A DNA stretch of 54,100 nucleotides from Paenibacillus cymbidii. Lineage in GTDB: Bacteria > Bacillota > Bacilli > Paenibacillales > NBRC-103111. Shown here in pieces: positions 7,695 to 17,459 of this stretch. Position 1 is the first letter of the stretch; each line of letters starts with the position of its first letter. Location: contig NZ_SHLX01000048.1 in the NCBI RefSeq assembly GCF_004764705.1, positions 1 through 54,100 on the forward strand. Direction: 5' to 3'. Below the pieces are notes generated by a model. It saw only the letters and a program-made list of their open reading frames with translations. It was not told the origin of the DNA and ran no database searches. Position numbers and translations under genes: made by a program.

Positions 7695-8865
7695 CTCCTG
7701 CTCCACGCATCCGTGAGGGAGGCGACGACCGTATCCAACCAGTTTGCGCTCTGCTGCTGGCTATTTCAATCCAAGCATCCGCGAGGGATGCGACGTTGGC
7801 GTAGGTTCACCGTCAAACTCAATGCTCATTTCAATCCACGCATCCGCTAGGGATGCGACTGGAACTTATTACTTTAACCAGCTTCGCCGTATCATTTCAA
7901 TCCACGCAGCCCTTGCGGGATGCGACATGTAAATGCCCAATTCATGGTATATTGTGAATACATTTCAATTCACGCATCCCTTACGGGATGCGACGTGCTA
8001 TCCTCGAGCGGTATGTTACGCAACTGGAATTTCAATCCACGCACCCCTTGCGGGATGCGACTCACGACGACGATCGCTGACGATCTTGTTGGTGCTATTT
8101 CAATCCACGCACCCCTTGCGGGATGCGACCCCCGAGATAATTCAAACAAAGGGTTTGATGTGATTTCAATCCACGCACCCCTTGCGGGATGCGACGACGG
8201 CTACGATAAATTCAATCGGGAACATAGGGATTTCAATCCACGCACCCCTTGCGGGATGCGACATGCAGGTGAGTGCGACCCACTCCCCTTTACCACATTT
8301 CAATCCACGCACCCCTTGCGGGATGCGACGCGGCAGCTTTTCATCGGGAGTGGTTACGTTTGATTTCAATCCACGCACCCCTTGCGGGATGCGACGAAAG
8401 CCGTCCTTCTCGCCCATTTGATCCAAATTATTTCAATCCACGCACCCCTTGCGGGATGCGACCAAGGCGAGCAGGGCATACAGGGCGAGCAAGGTCCATT
8501 TCAATCCACGCACCCCTTGCGGGATGCGACAAAGGTTCGAAAAACCTTGTACCGCTCCCCCTCATTTCAATCCACGCACCCCTTGCGGGATGCGACGAAG
8601 GCGTTACCCTGACGACGGCCGACAAAGCCATTTCAATCCACGCACCCCTTGCGGGATGCGACTTCCTCGATGAGATGATCGCCGAGCACATGATGGAGAT
8701 TTCAATCCACGCACCCCTTGCGGGATGCGACAAGAGCAGATTCGCCGTTACCATTTCGCGAAATTATTTCAATCCACGCACCCCTTGCGGGATGCGACGT
8801 GGTAATACATATCGCATCCGAAAGGGAGTAGGATTTCAATCCACGCACCCCTTGCGGGATGCGAC
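7695..8865 (-). CRISPR. CRISPR array 1, distal (older) part
   Basis: Seventeen clear repeats run from 7763 to 8865, with one more degenerate repeat at 7695-7726; spacers are 33-36 bases. In crRNA sense (minus strand) repeats start GTCGCATCCC and end GTGGATTGAAAT, the type I-C form. The two leftmost clear repeats (7763, 7828) are 32 bases with cores CCGCGAGGG/CCGCTAGGG. From 7894 on they are 33 bases, settling to CCCCTTGCGGG. The array continues at 10491 after an IS insertion in a spacer. Confidence 0.97.
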
Positions 8866-8878
8866 GCCTTGAATTGAT

Positions 8879-10464
8879 CCTGAATTTCGAAAGTGCATAA
8901 GGTCAATGCAAAATGCTAAAGCAACGGTGATTTGAGATGTAAAAATGTAGGAGTTCCCCAGGACAAGTGAGAACGGGAGCTAGTAGCGGATGGTCTTTCC
9001 CCCTCCCCACAGAAGAGGCCTCCACTATTTCCATGTAAAATTATTGCTTCCATCATTCTAACTGTACCACTCGAGCCTCGATCCGTTTCCAGGCATAACG
9101 GCTGGCGAAGTCTTTTATAAGCTTCAATACGACAGAGCGGCTATGCCGGATGAGCGTCGCAGCACAATGAAAGAATTCTAGGCGGAACCTTGCAATCGTG
9201 TAACCCTGATGCACCGGTTCACAGCAGTCACGTTTGAAGCGCTCGAACAGATTGTAGGCAAGGAGCTTGATCAGCAAGTCCAGTTCATTGGCTTGAAAAT
9301 CGCCTGTTGCAATACGGTCGATAGAGAAGCCGTTCTTGGCTTCTTTAATATAGTTCTCGATGCAGCAGCGCTGGTTGTAGAAACGCCATAAATCGATCGG
9401 CTCCCATGCCAGATTGGTCACGATCGCCTCATATTGCCAGTCGGTATCAAACACGATCCGGCCTTGACCATCGTCGAACACTTGCGCCTTGCGGATGATG
9501 GCCACCCGGCGCGCTTTGTTCCAAGAGGTTGCTTTATAAATCAAGGAAATGCCTTCGATGATCCAGTCTTCGTCGACGAAGCGGTTCCAAAAGCGGCAAG
9601 CCTGCACCTCCTTGGCCAGTCGCTGGGTCCATTTCAGCTTGCCGACATAGCCGATGTTTTTCTGCTCCCACAAGCTGTAGAAATCTTCGCCGCCGAAACC
9701 TTTGTCGAATCGGGCGTACTTCACTTTGCGTTCTCCGATCAGGTGAAACGTTTGTTTCAAAAAGTCGGCGGCATCGGTGGAAGAATGCGTATTACCCGGT
9801 CGAAGCACCGTGTTCAAGTGAAACCGGGACTGCCCTTCAAAAGCGAGCAGCGGATGATAGCTTTTACGCCCGGGCTTGTGCGGATTGGTGCCCTTGGCCG
9901 CGCCGGACTGGTCGCCGTACACCGTCTCCACCGTGGAATCCAGATCGAGAATCAGCTCAGACGGTAAGCAGGGCCGGATAATCTCCTGATTCAGCATTCG
10001 CAGTTCGTTCACCAGATTGGGGCAAGAACGACCGAGCCTGATCAATTCCTTGTACAGCAGGCTGTGGTGCGGACAGCGGCCGCCGAGAAAGCGCCTCAGC
10101 AGCGCATCGCCTTGCAACCGACGAAAATGGAAAATTCGTTCACAGCCGAGCATCCAACCGACGATGAGATAGAGCAGGATACGGTGAACGGGAAAGAGTG
10201 AGTTGCGCGCTTTGCCTCATGAGAAGCTGCGCATGGCGTCGGCCAACTTGATTTTTTCTAGAAAGACCAGAAAGATTTTGACGCCACCATAACTGGTTGC
10301 GTTTTGCAGGGAAAATTCAGACTTGATTTTGCCAATGGCTGTGGTAGACTTCACCTAATAGGTGCTCCTCTCTTTGGGTGATGTTGTTCTGGACAAACAC
10401 CATTCTACCAAAGATTAGAGCCCTTTTTTTATTTTCTCAGAGAGCGGTACTTTCGAAATTCAGG
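8879..10464 (-). mobile_element. IS1380-family insertion sequence inside a CRISPR spacer
   Basis: A 1586-bp element with perfect 16-bp terminal inverted repeats: CCTGAATTTCGAAAGT at 8879-8894 and its complement at 10449-10464. It is flanked by TTGAT at 8874-8878 and 10465-10469, a target duplication of 4-5 bp (IS1380 elements usually make 4). Removing the element and one TTGAT leaves a 34-base spacer between repeats 8833-8865 and 10491-10523, so the array was continuous before insertion. Confidence 0.93.
9053..10354 (-). pseudogene. IS1380-family transposase, interrupted by an in-frame stop
   Basis: The DDE transposase is recognisable from LDLDSTVETVYGDQ, NPHKPGRKSYHPLLAF, ARFDKGFGG and CIENYIKEAKNGF, giving the likely catalytic Asp, Asp and Glu. 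The longest open part (9053-10153) encodes 366 residues. In frame upstream lie about 46 more residues (starting near GTG 10354 after AGAGGAG) that end at TGA (10217-10219). With them the protein would be about 433 residues, the family's normal size. I infer a nonsense mutation and a probably inactive element; initiation at the downstream ATG 10153 cannot be excluded. Confidence 0.8.
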
Positions 10465-10490
10465 TTGATATTTTGTCCCATCAGTAAATT

Positions 10491-12490
10491 ATTTCAATCC
10501 ACGCACCCCTTGCGGGATGCGACCATCGCACGTTTCAAGCGTGGCAACGTTTGTCGAATTTCAATCCACGCACCCCTTGCGGGATGCGACCAACTTCCAT
10601 ATCCGCAGCATGGGAAGTAGTGGAATTTCAATCCACGCACCCCTTGCGGGATGCGACAATGCTCCCGGGTTGCGTATACCGGGACAGGATGTATTTCAAT
10701 CCACGCACCCCTTGCGGGATGCGACAAATCTGGGGAGACGGATACTTCGACGATATCGCTAATTTCAATCCACGCACCCCTTGCGGGATGCGACCTGTAA
10801 TGCGCTCGACATCAAAATCGAAATCTCTTGTATTTCAATCCACGCACCCCTTGCGGGATGCGACACTTGCCGGTTTACGGTATCCTGCAATTTAAGCTAT
10901 TTCAATCCACGCACCCCTTGCGGGATGCGACGCAAATCAAACGGCGAAAGGGAGTAGCGAAAATATTTCAATCCACGCACCCCTTGCGGGATGCGACTGA
11001 TACCGACGCGGCCGAATTTGGTTTTATCGGGATTTCAATCCACGCACCCCTTGAGGGATGCGACGTTGTTACGATTTCCGTATCCATTGCTTTGTTGGGA
11101 TTTCAATCCACGCACCCCTTGCGGGATGCGACGATAACATTCTACATCAGATTTACAATTAATTCGAGATTTCAATCCACGCACCCCTTGCGGGATGCGA
11201 CAGCATCGGGGTCAGCAGGAAATGGCTTGGTTGACGATTTCAATCCACGCACCCTTGCGGGATGCGACGCAATTGACCGCGGAAGAGTTGATCGCGCTCA
11301 TAATTTCAATCCACGCACCCCTTGCGGGATGCGACTGATGCGAGGTGGAGGATCTTGTCAAGCAATACAAATTTCAATCCACGCACCCCTTGCGGGATGC
11401 GACAAGAAAACTTGGAGCAAGGTTGGCGGACAGATGCAATTTCAATCCACGCACCCCTTGCGGGATGCGACGTACCGTACGAGCCACATATAGCGTTTTG
11501 GAAAGAATTTCAATCCACGCACCCCTTGCGGGATGCGACAAATTTGAGGTTCTGATGGGGAGGTTTTCTGGGTATTTCAATCCACGCACCCCTTGCGGGA
11601 TGCGACAACTGTCGCAATGGCTGTCTGAGGAGCTGGAGGAAATTTCAATCCACGCACCCCTTGCGGGATGCGACGCCGGGCATACCATTGCACTCCGGGA
11701 ACCGGCGTGATATTTCAATCCACGCACCCCTTGCGGGATGCGACAGATCAAAATCATATCGATAATACTCACCAGTTTATTTCAATCCACGCACCCCTTG
11801 CGGGATGCGACCCTCCCCGCGAGTGCGATAATCTTGTCGCTGTTGACATTTCAATCCACGCACCCCTTGCGGGATGCGACTAGCGCTTAAACGATTTTTC
11901 CTTGAATCGTGCCGTATTTCAATCCACGCACCCCTTGCGGGATGCGACATCGCGTTCTTCGCGAGCTGGATGACCTGGAGACGATTTCAATCCACGCACC
12001 CCTTGCGGGATGCGACATGCTTACCTTCGATGTAGCGGTTACGGTTGTTCTATTTCAATCCACGCACCCCTTGCGGGATGCGACGACAATGAGTCGGAAA
12101 TGTACTACTATCGTAACATTTCAATCCACGCACCCCTTGCGGGATGCGACCATAGCGAGCGAATACGTGATGTCCTCGTTCTGCTATTTCAATCCACGCA
12201 CCCCTTGCGGGATGCGACCAGATACGCGTCGGCCGGGTTGGCCGTGTCTGGTGCATTTCAATCCACGCACCCCTTGCGGGATGCGACAAATAGCGCCGTA
12301 TACACGCGTGATTTTCGCATATTTCAATCCACGCACCCCTTGCGGGATGCGACGGTCGTCGGATTTACATTATCGATGTTGACGATGACATTTCAATCCA
12401 CGCACCCCTTGCGGGATGCGACTGTGAGTGGTTCAGTGATTCGCTGCGGACGTTCGAATTTCAATCCACGCACCCCTTGCGGGATGCGAC
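10491..12490 (-). CRISPR. CRISPR array 1, leader-proximal part
   Basis: Thirty repeats, nearly all identical 33-mers, with spacers mostly of 33-37 bases. Exceptions are 11032 (core CCCTTGAGGG) and 11237 (one C lost, 32 bases). With the distal part, array 1 has 47 clear repeats. The repeat-internal stem pairs GCATCCC with GGGGTGC. Transcription is expected on the minus strand from the leader at 12491-12695, giving crRNAs with an 11-base 5' handle ending ATTGAAAT once cut by Cas5c. Confidence 0.98.
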
Positions 12491-12695
12491 GGCGAATTCT
12501 ACCCATAAACATCCTAATATATCCACGTAAGTGGTAGAATCCACAAGAACACAATCACTTCATAATGTTCAATATCCATTCAAAATCCATATACCGGATA
12601 TTTGTGTAAATTCCCTGGTGCGAATCCCCCCGGAAAATCATGTTCGCTTCTCATTCGCACCACAGATTCGCACCGTCTTCCCGCCGACCGATCCC
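12491..12695 (-). promoter_or_regulatory. Leader of array 1 (leader a)
   Basis: It lies between cas2 and the newest repeat. On the minus strand a GGTGCGAAT/ATTCGCACC inverted repeat (12653-12661 and 12617-12625, 27-base loop containing GCGAACATGA) comes first. Near the array come CATTATGAAGTG, then TACCACTTACGTGG, and the junction GTTTATGGGTAGAATTCGCC. These blocks recur in leaders b and c, so they are likely integration and transcription signals. Confidence 0.8.
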
Positions 12696-12995
12696 TTACC
12701 AAATGAGCGTCCCTTCCATATCCAGCGAAGTCTTCACACCCACATGCTCCACTTTGTTCTTGTAGTTATTGCCCAGTTGATAGAACCGCAAGCTGTCCTT
12801 CTCTTCATCGATCAAGTCAATCAGCTTCAACTTTAAAGCAGCCAACTGCGCCGCGTCCACGACGCATTCAAAAACAGAATGTTGCACCCGCTGCCCATAA
12901 TTCTGGCACACTTTGGCAACTTGCCGCAACCGCTTTTGGCCCGCGCTGCTGACCGTGCTTACATCATACGTAATCAACACGAGCAGAGGAATCAC
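12696..12995 (-). CDS. cas2: CRISPR adaptation protein Cas2
   Basis: 99 residues with the Cas2 ferredoxin-like fold. The first strand LLVLITYDVST carries the conserved Asp (Asp11 if GTG is residue 1), and the C-terminal part KVEHVGVKTSLDMEG is typical of type I-C Cas2. With Cas1 it forms the integrase that inserts new spacers at the leader end. GTG start directly abuts the cas1 stop (TAGGTG), so translation is coupled. It is the last gene of the operon, next to leader a. A decayed relative lies at 21700-21944. Confidence 0.97.
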   Translation of the reverse strand: MIPLLVLITYDVSTVSSAGQKRLRQVAKVCQNYGQRVQHSVFECVVDAAQLAALKLKLIDLIDEEKDSLRFYQLGNNYKNKVEHVGVKTSLDMEGTLIW

Positions 12996-14027
12996 CTACT
13001 TCCACAGAAATGGAGGGTACTCATCAAGATCATCGCGCAGATGGCGCGCCAGCAGCAACGCTTGCGCATGCGGCACAAGCCCCCAAGAGAGGCTCTCGCC
13101 AAGATAAGGATGCGTAATCTTCTCCTGCTTCTTCTCCTGCCACGCAGTCAAAAACTTCTTCCGCGCCTCATCCCGCAAAAGGACCGCCCCATTCTCTTTC
13201 TGAACAAAATCGTCCCCGCTCACCACCTTCTTGTTGATCAGCGACAACACAAACCGATCCGCATATACGCCGCGCAGTTCCTCCATCACATCAAGTGCAA
13301 GCGAAACCCGCCCCGGCCGGTCGCGATGCAGGAATCCAACATACGCATCCAGCCCAACTCCTTCCAACGCGGCAGCGACATCGTTAGCCAACAGCGAGTA
13401 AGCGAATGAAAGCATCGCATTGACGTTATCCCGCGGCGGACGACGCGAACGGGCACGAAAATAAAAGTGCTCCTTCTGCTGCAAAATCATCGCATCCACC
13501 AACTGGTTGTACCCCAGTGCCGCTTGCCCTTCCAACCCGCGCAGCCTCTCCAAATCCTCGCACTCACGAATGTCCGCCATCAGAGCAGACAGTTGTTGCG
13601 ACACTGCTTTGAAACGGGCAACGTCCACACGAAGCGGATAATCTCTTGTCATTCGTTCGATCATCCACTTGTGATTGTACAACTTGCCAATGAGGAAATT
13701 CCGCGCAATCCGCGCCGATGCCGCTTCATCATCCGATACGCGGTATTGCTTTTTGCGCAGCGTCACGTTGCCGCGACTCTCGCCGATCACCCGCGCCAAG
13801 TAACGCCCGGTCATCGTAAAAAACACGATGGAAATATCCCGCTCCGCACAATACCCCATCAGCGCCGGACTCGCCCCCGTATACCCGAACGCTACTATCG
13901 ATTCCAAATTGTGCATGGGCAGTCGCCCCAGCTTCTCCTGCTCCTTCAGCAGCACCAGATTGTCGCCGTCGAGCGAAAGGTACACATCCGGCTGGGTCAC
14001 GTATACGGTATTGAGCAGCTTCCTCAT
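12996..14027 (-). CDS. cas1: CRISPR-associated endonuclease Cas1 (type I-C)
   Basis: 343 residues from ATG 14027. That start overlaps the cas4 stop as ATGA and begins MRKLLNTVYV, the usual Cas1c N-terminus; the longer frame would run 30 residues into cas4. Metal-binding residues are visible as Glu166 (LRGLEGQAA), His234 (GFLHRDRPGR) and Glu249 (ALDVMEELR). It is the catalytic subunit of the spacer integrase. Length and motifs are normal, so adaptation should be possible. Confidence 0.97.
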   Translation of the reverse strand: MRKLLNTVYVTQPDVYLSLDGDNLVLLKEQEKLGRLPMHNLESIVAFGYTGASPALMGYCAERDISIVFFTMTGRYLARVIGESRGNVTLRKKQYRVSDDEAASARIARNFLIGKLYNHKWMIERMTRDYPLRVDVARFKAVSQQLSALMADIRECEDLERLRGLEGQAALGYNQLVDAMILQQKEHFYFRARSRRPPRDNVNAMLSFAYSLLANDVAAALEGVGLDAYVGFLHRDRPGRVSLALDVMEELRGVYADRFVLSLINKKVVSGDDFVQKENGAVLLRDEARKKFLTAWQEKKQEKITHPYLGESLSWGLVPHAQALLLARHLRDDLDEYPPFLWK

Positions 14028-14683
14028 TCCCGGATGCCCCCTTCCACATAGCTTCTTACACTTCGCTTGCTCATTAACTCCGGCATACACACATGCTGCA
14101 GCGAACAACTGCGACAATGAGCGCCCGTCTTTACCTTGGGGGTGTGCAAACGGCCGTAATAATCTTGCATTTCCGCCGCAATACGCCGTGCTTCCCGCTT
14201 CAACTCCGCCGTCAGCGGCACTTCGACCCGATGCTTGATTTCGTTATAAAACAAGTATCCGGTATCAACCTCGCACAGCAGCATCTCTTCCAAACAAATT
14301 GCTTGCGCGGTCAATTGCGCCACATCCTCGTCGCCTCGTTTCGGCCGGCCGCGTTTGTATTCCACCGGGTATGCGAGGTAGGTGCCTTCGGCGCCATGGA
14401 TGGAGACGCCGCGATCGTCGCGGACGAACTCTACCACGTCGCACACCCCGGACAACCGCAGCGATGCCGACTGGACCGGCATAGCGCGAACGATCAGCTT
14501 GTCTCCCCGCTTCTCCCTGGTAAACGGCTGATCGGCGCGCTTATGAAGATGTTCGCCCTCTATCGTACGCACATTCTCTTCCCACTGCTGCTCCATATGA
14601 ATCAATGCCCACTGCCGTTTGCAAAATTGAAAATGCTGGATCCCCGACAGCATCAAATAATCGTCTTCGTCCTTACCGGCCAT
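14024..14683 (-). CDS. cas4: CRISPR-associated exonuclease Cas4
   Basis: 219 residues, RecB-like nuclease with an iron-sulfur cluster. Cluster cysteines are Cys21 (CKRQW) and Cys190, Cys193 and Cys199 (CRSCSLQHVC). Nuclease residues are Asp82 (GVCDVVEF) and Glu108/Lys110 (PVEYKRG). In type I-C systems Cas4 works with Cas1-Cas2 to trim prespacers and to fix PAM choice and orientation. It overlaps cas7 by 11 bp and cas1 by 4 bp, as in a tightly coupled operon. Confidence 0.96.
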   Translation of the reverse strand: MAGKDEDDYLMLSGIQHFQFCKRQWALIHMEQQWEENVRTIEGEHLHKRADQPFTREKRGDKLIVRAMPVQSASLRLSGVCDVVEFVRDDRGVSIHGAEGTYLAYPVEYKRGRPKRGDEDVAQLTAQAICLEEMLLCEVDTGYLFYNEIKHRVEVPLTAELKREARRIAAEMQDYYGRLHTPKVKTGAHCRSCSLQHVCMPELMSKRSVRSYVEGGIRE

Positions 14684-15536
14684 CCAAAATCTCGACCTTC
14701 AATCCTTCCAAGGGCAGCGGAACGAATTCGTAATCGGAAAAGGTTTTCGGTTCCTCCGCCCGCTTCTCTACCTGCAGCGAACGATGCACCTTGGCCGTAG
14801 AATATTGCCCCAGCTTGGACGTGTGCGCCCACCAGTATACGCGATGCACCTCCATGCTTCCTTCCGGTCTGGCAGAAGAAGCGTCATTCTCGAACAAGGT
14901 CACCAACGCTTGCTTCAGCTTCTCTGCGTCCTCGTTGGTAAAGCCGGTTTTCTCCGCCAATTGTGTATTGATGCTGCCGTAGAACAGATACACGCCCGAA
15001 TCGACACGGTGCTTCATGCCCATCGTGTCCGAACCGCGGGACGCACCCGGCTCGGAGTTGACGCTTTTCGTAATTTGCGTGCTTGTAATGTCAACCGGAT
15101 CGAGGCTCGTCGCAGCGTGAATCGACACCGGGCCCCGTACGCCTACCGAAACGCCTCCGCCTTTGGTATCCGATTTGAAAGCAAACACCTGACCGAAGCC
15201 GCGTACGTCAAACCACTTCCGACAAGCCACGTTCGCAAATTCTTCGCCCGACCCCGTCTTTGACTTCAAAATTTTATCCAATTCGTCCACGGACTCGGCC
15301 CGCTCCCGCATGCTGTTGAACGAATCCGTCTTGCGATCGCTGGACTGCACGAAAATCGCTTCCCCCATATCCTGCAAACGGTTGCGGATTTTGCGCTTGA
15401 TCGCCACATCCGACACTTCGCCCGATCCGTCGTAATTTTGCCGGGGCCGGTTGCCGTTAAGCGGATCGCCGTTGGGGTTTGCCTTGGTAACGGAAAACAC
15501 TACCGCAAAATCAATTTTATGATCCAATGTAGACAT
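14673..15536 (-). CDS. cas7c: Cas7c (Csd2), Cascade backbone subunit
   Basis: 287 residues, Csd2/Csh2 family. The N-terminus DFAVVFSVTKANPNGDPLNGNRPR is diagnostic (the NPNGDP motif). Several copies coat the crRNA in the I-C Cascade. ATG follows AAGGAGC, which itself overlaps the stop of cas8c (12-bp gap). Length is typical. A glycine-rich loop GGGVSVGVRGP and the MGMKHRVDSGVY segment are further family hallmarks. Confidence 0.97.
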   Translation of the reverse strand: MSTLDHKIDFAVVFSVTKANPNGDPLNGNRPRQNYDGSGEVSDVAIKRKIRNRLQDMGEAIFVQSSDRKTDSFNSMRERAESVDELDKILKSKTGSGEEFANVACRKWFDVRGFGQVFAFKSDTKGGGVSVGVRGPVSIHAATSLDPVDITSTQITKSVNSEPGASRGSDTMGMKHRVDSGVYLFYGSINTQLAEKTGFTNEDAEKLKQALVTLFENDASSARPEGSMEVHRVYWWAHTSKLGQYSTAKVHRSLQVEKRAEEPKTFSDYEFVPLPLEGLKVEILDGR

Positions 15537-15548
15537 ATCGATCGCTCC

Positions 15549-17459
15549 TTAGTTCGATGCTTCTTCGGCATCGTTGGATTCTTTTTTCGGGATCAGTTCG
15601 TGCCGCTGGCTGTAGAAACCAAGTAAATACAAACCGGACAACGGTCGGTTGTTAAACTGGTCGGCCGGAATTTGTGATCCAATCTCATCAATGAGCTGGT
15701 TCAATTTGTTTGCATATGTCCCGAGCCTGGCCTGATGCGGTACCAATGCGGCTTGAATGGTAAGCCAAGTTCGTTCCGGATGTCTCGAGAACGCATTCAT
15801 GTAACGAATGGCGTTACTTGCCCGTTTCTCTTCAAAACCCAACGAGCGCCGCTCCAATACATCCGCTACCGCCAGCAACCGGCCGAACAAATAATCGCGA
15901 TGATCGTTCGATTCATCCAACGCCACTTCAAGTTCCTCCCTTTTGTTTATTAATGCACAGGCAATGCTGAGCGTCTTCTCCCAGTCCCAGCGTTCCATCG
16001 ATTCGGGGCTGGACGCGCGGCGAAAGGCGCTGTTGACGATATCGAGCGGAATCGGCTTGCCGTCCACGATGCAGGGCAGCATGCGCTCCATCAAGCCTTT
16101 CACCACTTTGTCGCTCGCCCGCGGACCGTACGCGGCGAAAGCAATATCTTTCGTCGCAGGCGCCCCGTAAAACGCTATGAATTCGCCGTTGTCGTTCTTG
16201 CGATAGCGGTGCAGCCACATGCAAGTGGTATGCCATTCAACCAGCTTGTCCAAGTACAAATGCTTGTCCAGATTGCGGTAATACAGCACAGCCATACGCC
16301 CTGTGGTCGCGGAATCGAGCACCATGATATTGACGTTATACTCGCGATCGACGTACTTCGGATCTGCCAGCTGATTGCGGTAACCGCCCAATGCTTTGTT
16401 CACTTCGGCCGCAAATTCATGTTTGGTAAACACCTGGCTCGTATTAGCCGACTCTTGCGACGACTCCAACGCAAGGGTGAAAAAATCGTCCATTACCCCG
16501 GGAATATCGGGTTGCTTGTTCCCCCATACGAGAAACACGCGCTGGTCGATGATTTTGCCTTGCCTGTTGATCAGCCATTTGAGCGCATTGTGCGCTTTCT
16601 GTGACACCTCGTAACTGATGCTCGCCGCATCGCGGCTATCCCTGAACCTCCCGCGAAATGTAAAGCCGCTCGTATCGTTGGCGGAGATGAGCTTGGCCTT
16701 GTCGGCGGCGTTGCGGATTTTGTTCGCGTGCTTGTCGGTTGCCGGCATCTTGTCGCCCGTAACATAGCACCAATCCTCATCGCCCAGTTGCCCGCTGTAA
16801 TACCTTACGAACGACTCGTACATCTCCGGGTCCTTCCATACTTTTGGCGTAACCGTTTCCTGGCTGACATTGAATCTGACGAAAGCGCTTTCCTGATCCC
16901 CGGCGACAACGGAGAAAATGGAAGGTCGGATCGTCGTCCCATGAAACGTCTCTGCTTTTTTGTCCCATTTGTCCAGCAAATGGTTGTTTTCATCCAGGTA
17001 GAGGATTTTCCAAGCCACCAGATCCTGAATCAGCCTGCCCTTGCGCAAATAGTGGTAAATGCTCTTTACCTTGGCCGTCGCATGCGGCGAATTCGCCCAA
17101 CCGGCCAGTTGTTTGATGTATGCGTCGAAAGGCACTTCTTTTTTGATTTCGCCGCCATAAGCCACATAGTCCCCGGCCACATAACTGAGCTTGTCGTGCA
17201 GCGGATAGGGAGCGACCTTAGCGCCTGCACGGCTCGCAGAATCTTCGGTGCATGGGATAAGCGTGCTCGCATCGCCTTCGATTACAGATGCCGTCAGAAA
17301 TTCGCCATCCTCGGTAATCTCGACCTCGATGTGCGCATTTTGCGTCGTATGCGAGACGGGCAACAGCGTAAATTCTTGCTCGTTCTGTTTTCGTTCGATT
17401 GTACCCACATGCCCCTCATGGGCTTTGTACGTTTCAAACAAGTTGAGCAACCAGCTCAT
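15549..17459 (-). CDS. cas8c: Cas8c (Csd1), large Cascade subunit
   Basis: 636 residues. I set the start at ATG 17459 (MSWLLNLFETYKAHEG) because it overlaps the cas5c stop as ATGA and follows GGAGGGGAGG; the open frame continues upstream only into cas5c. The family signature GISYEVSQKAHNALKWLI-like segment is visible as SISYEVSQKAHNALKWL (about 300-316), followed by VFLVWGNKQPD. The large subunit recognises the PAM and recruits Cas3; in type I-C an internal start in this gene can give Cas11c, but I did not identify a convincing one here. Confidence 0.96.
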   Translation of the reverse strand: MSWLLNLFETYKAHEGHVGTIERKQNEQEFTLLPVSHTTQNAHIEVEITEDGEFLTASVIEGDASTLIPCTEDSASRAGAKVAPYPLHDKLSYVAGDYVAYGGEIKKEVPFDAYIKQLAGWANSPHATAKVKSIYHYLRKGRLIQDLVAWKILYLDENNHLLDKWDKKAETFHGTTIRPSIFSVVAGDQESAFVRFNVSQETVTPKVWKDPEMYESFVRYYSGQLGDEDWCYVTGDKMPATDKHANKIRNAADKAKLISANDTSGFTFRGRFRDSRDAASISYEVSQKAHNALKWLINRQGKIIDQRVFLVWGNKQPDIPGVMDDFFTLALESSQESANTSQVFTKHEFAAEVNKALGGYRNQLADPKYVDREYNVNIMVLDSATTGRMAVLYYRNLDKHLYLDKLVEWHTTCMWLHRYRKNDNGEFIAFYGAPATKDIAFAAYGPRASDKVVKGLMERMLPCIVDGKPIPLDIVNSAFRRASSPESMERWDWEKTLSIACALINKREELEVALDESNDHRDYLFGRLLAVADVLERRSLGFEEKRASNAIRYMNAFSRHPERTWLTIQAALVPHQARLGTYANKLNQLIDEIGSQIPADQFNNRPLSGLYLLGFYSQRHELIPKKESNDAEEASN

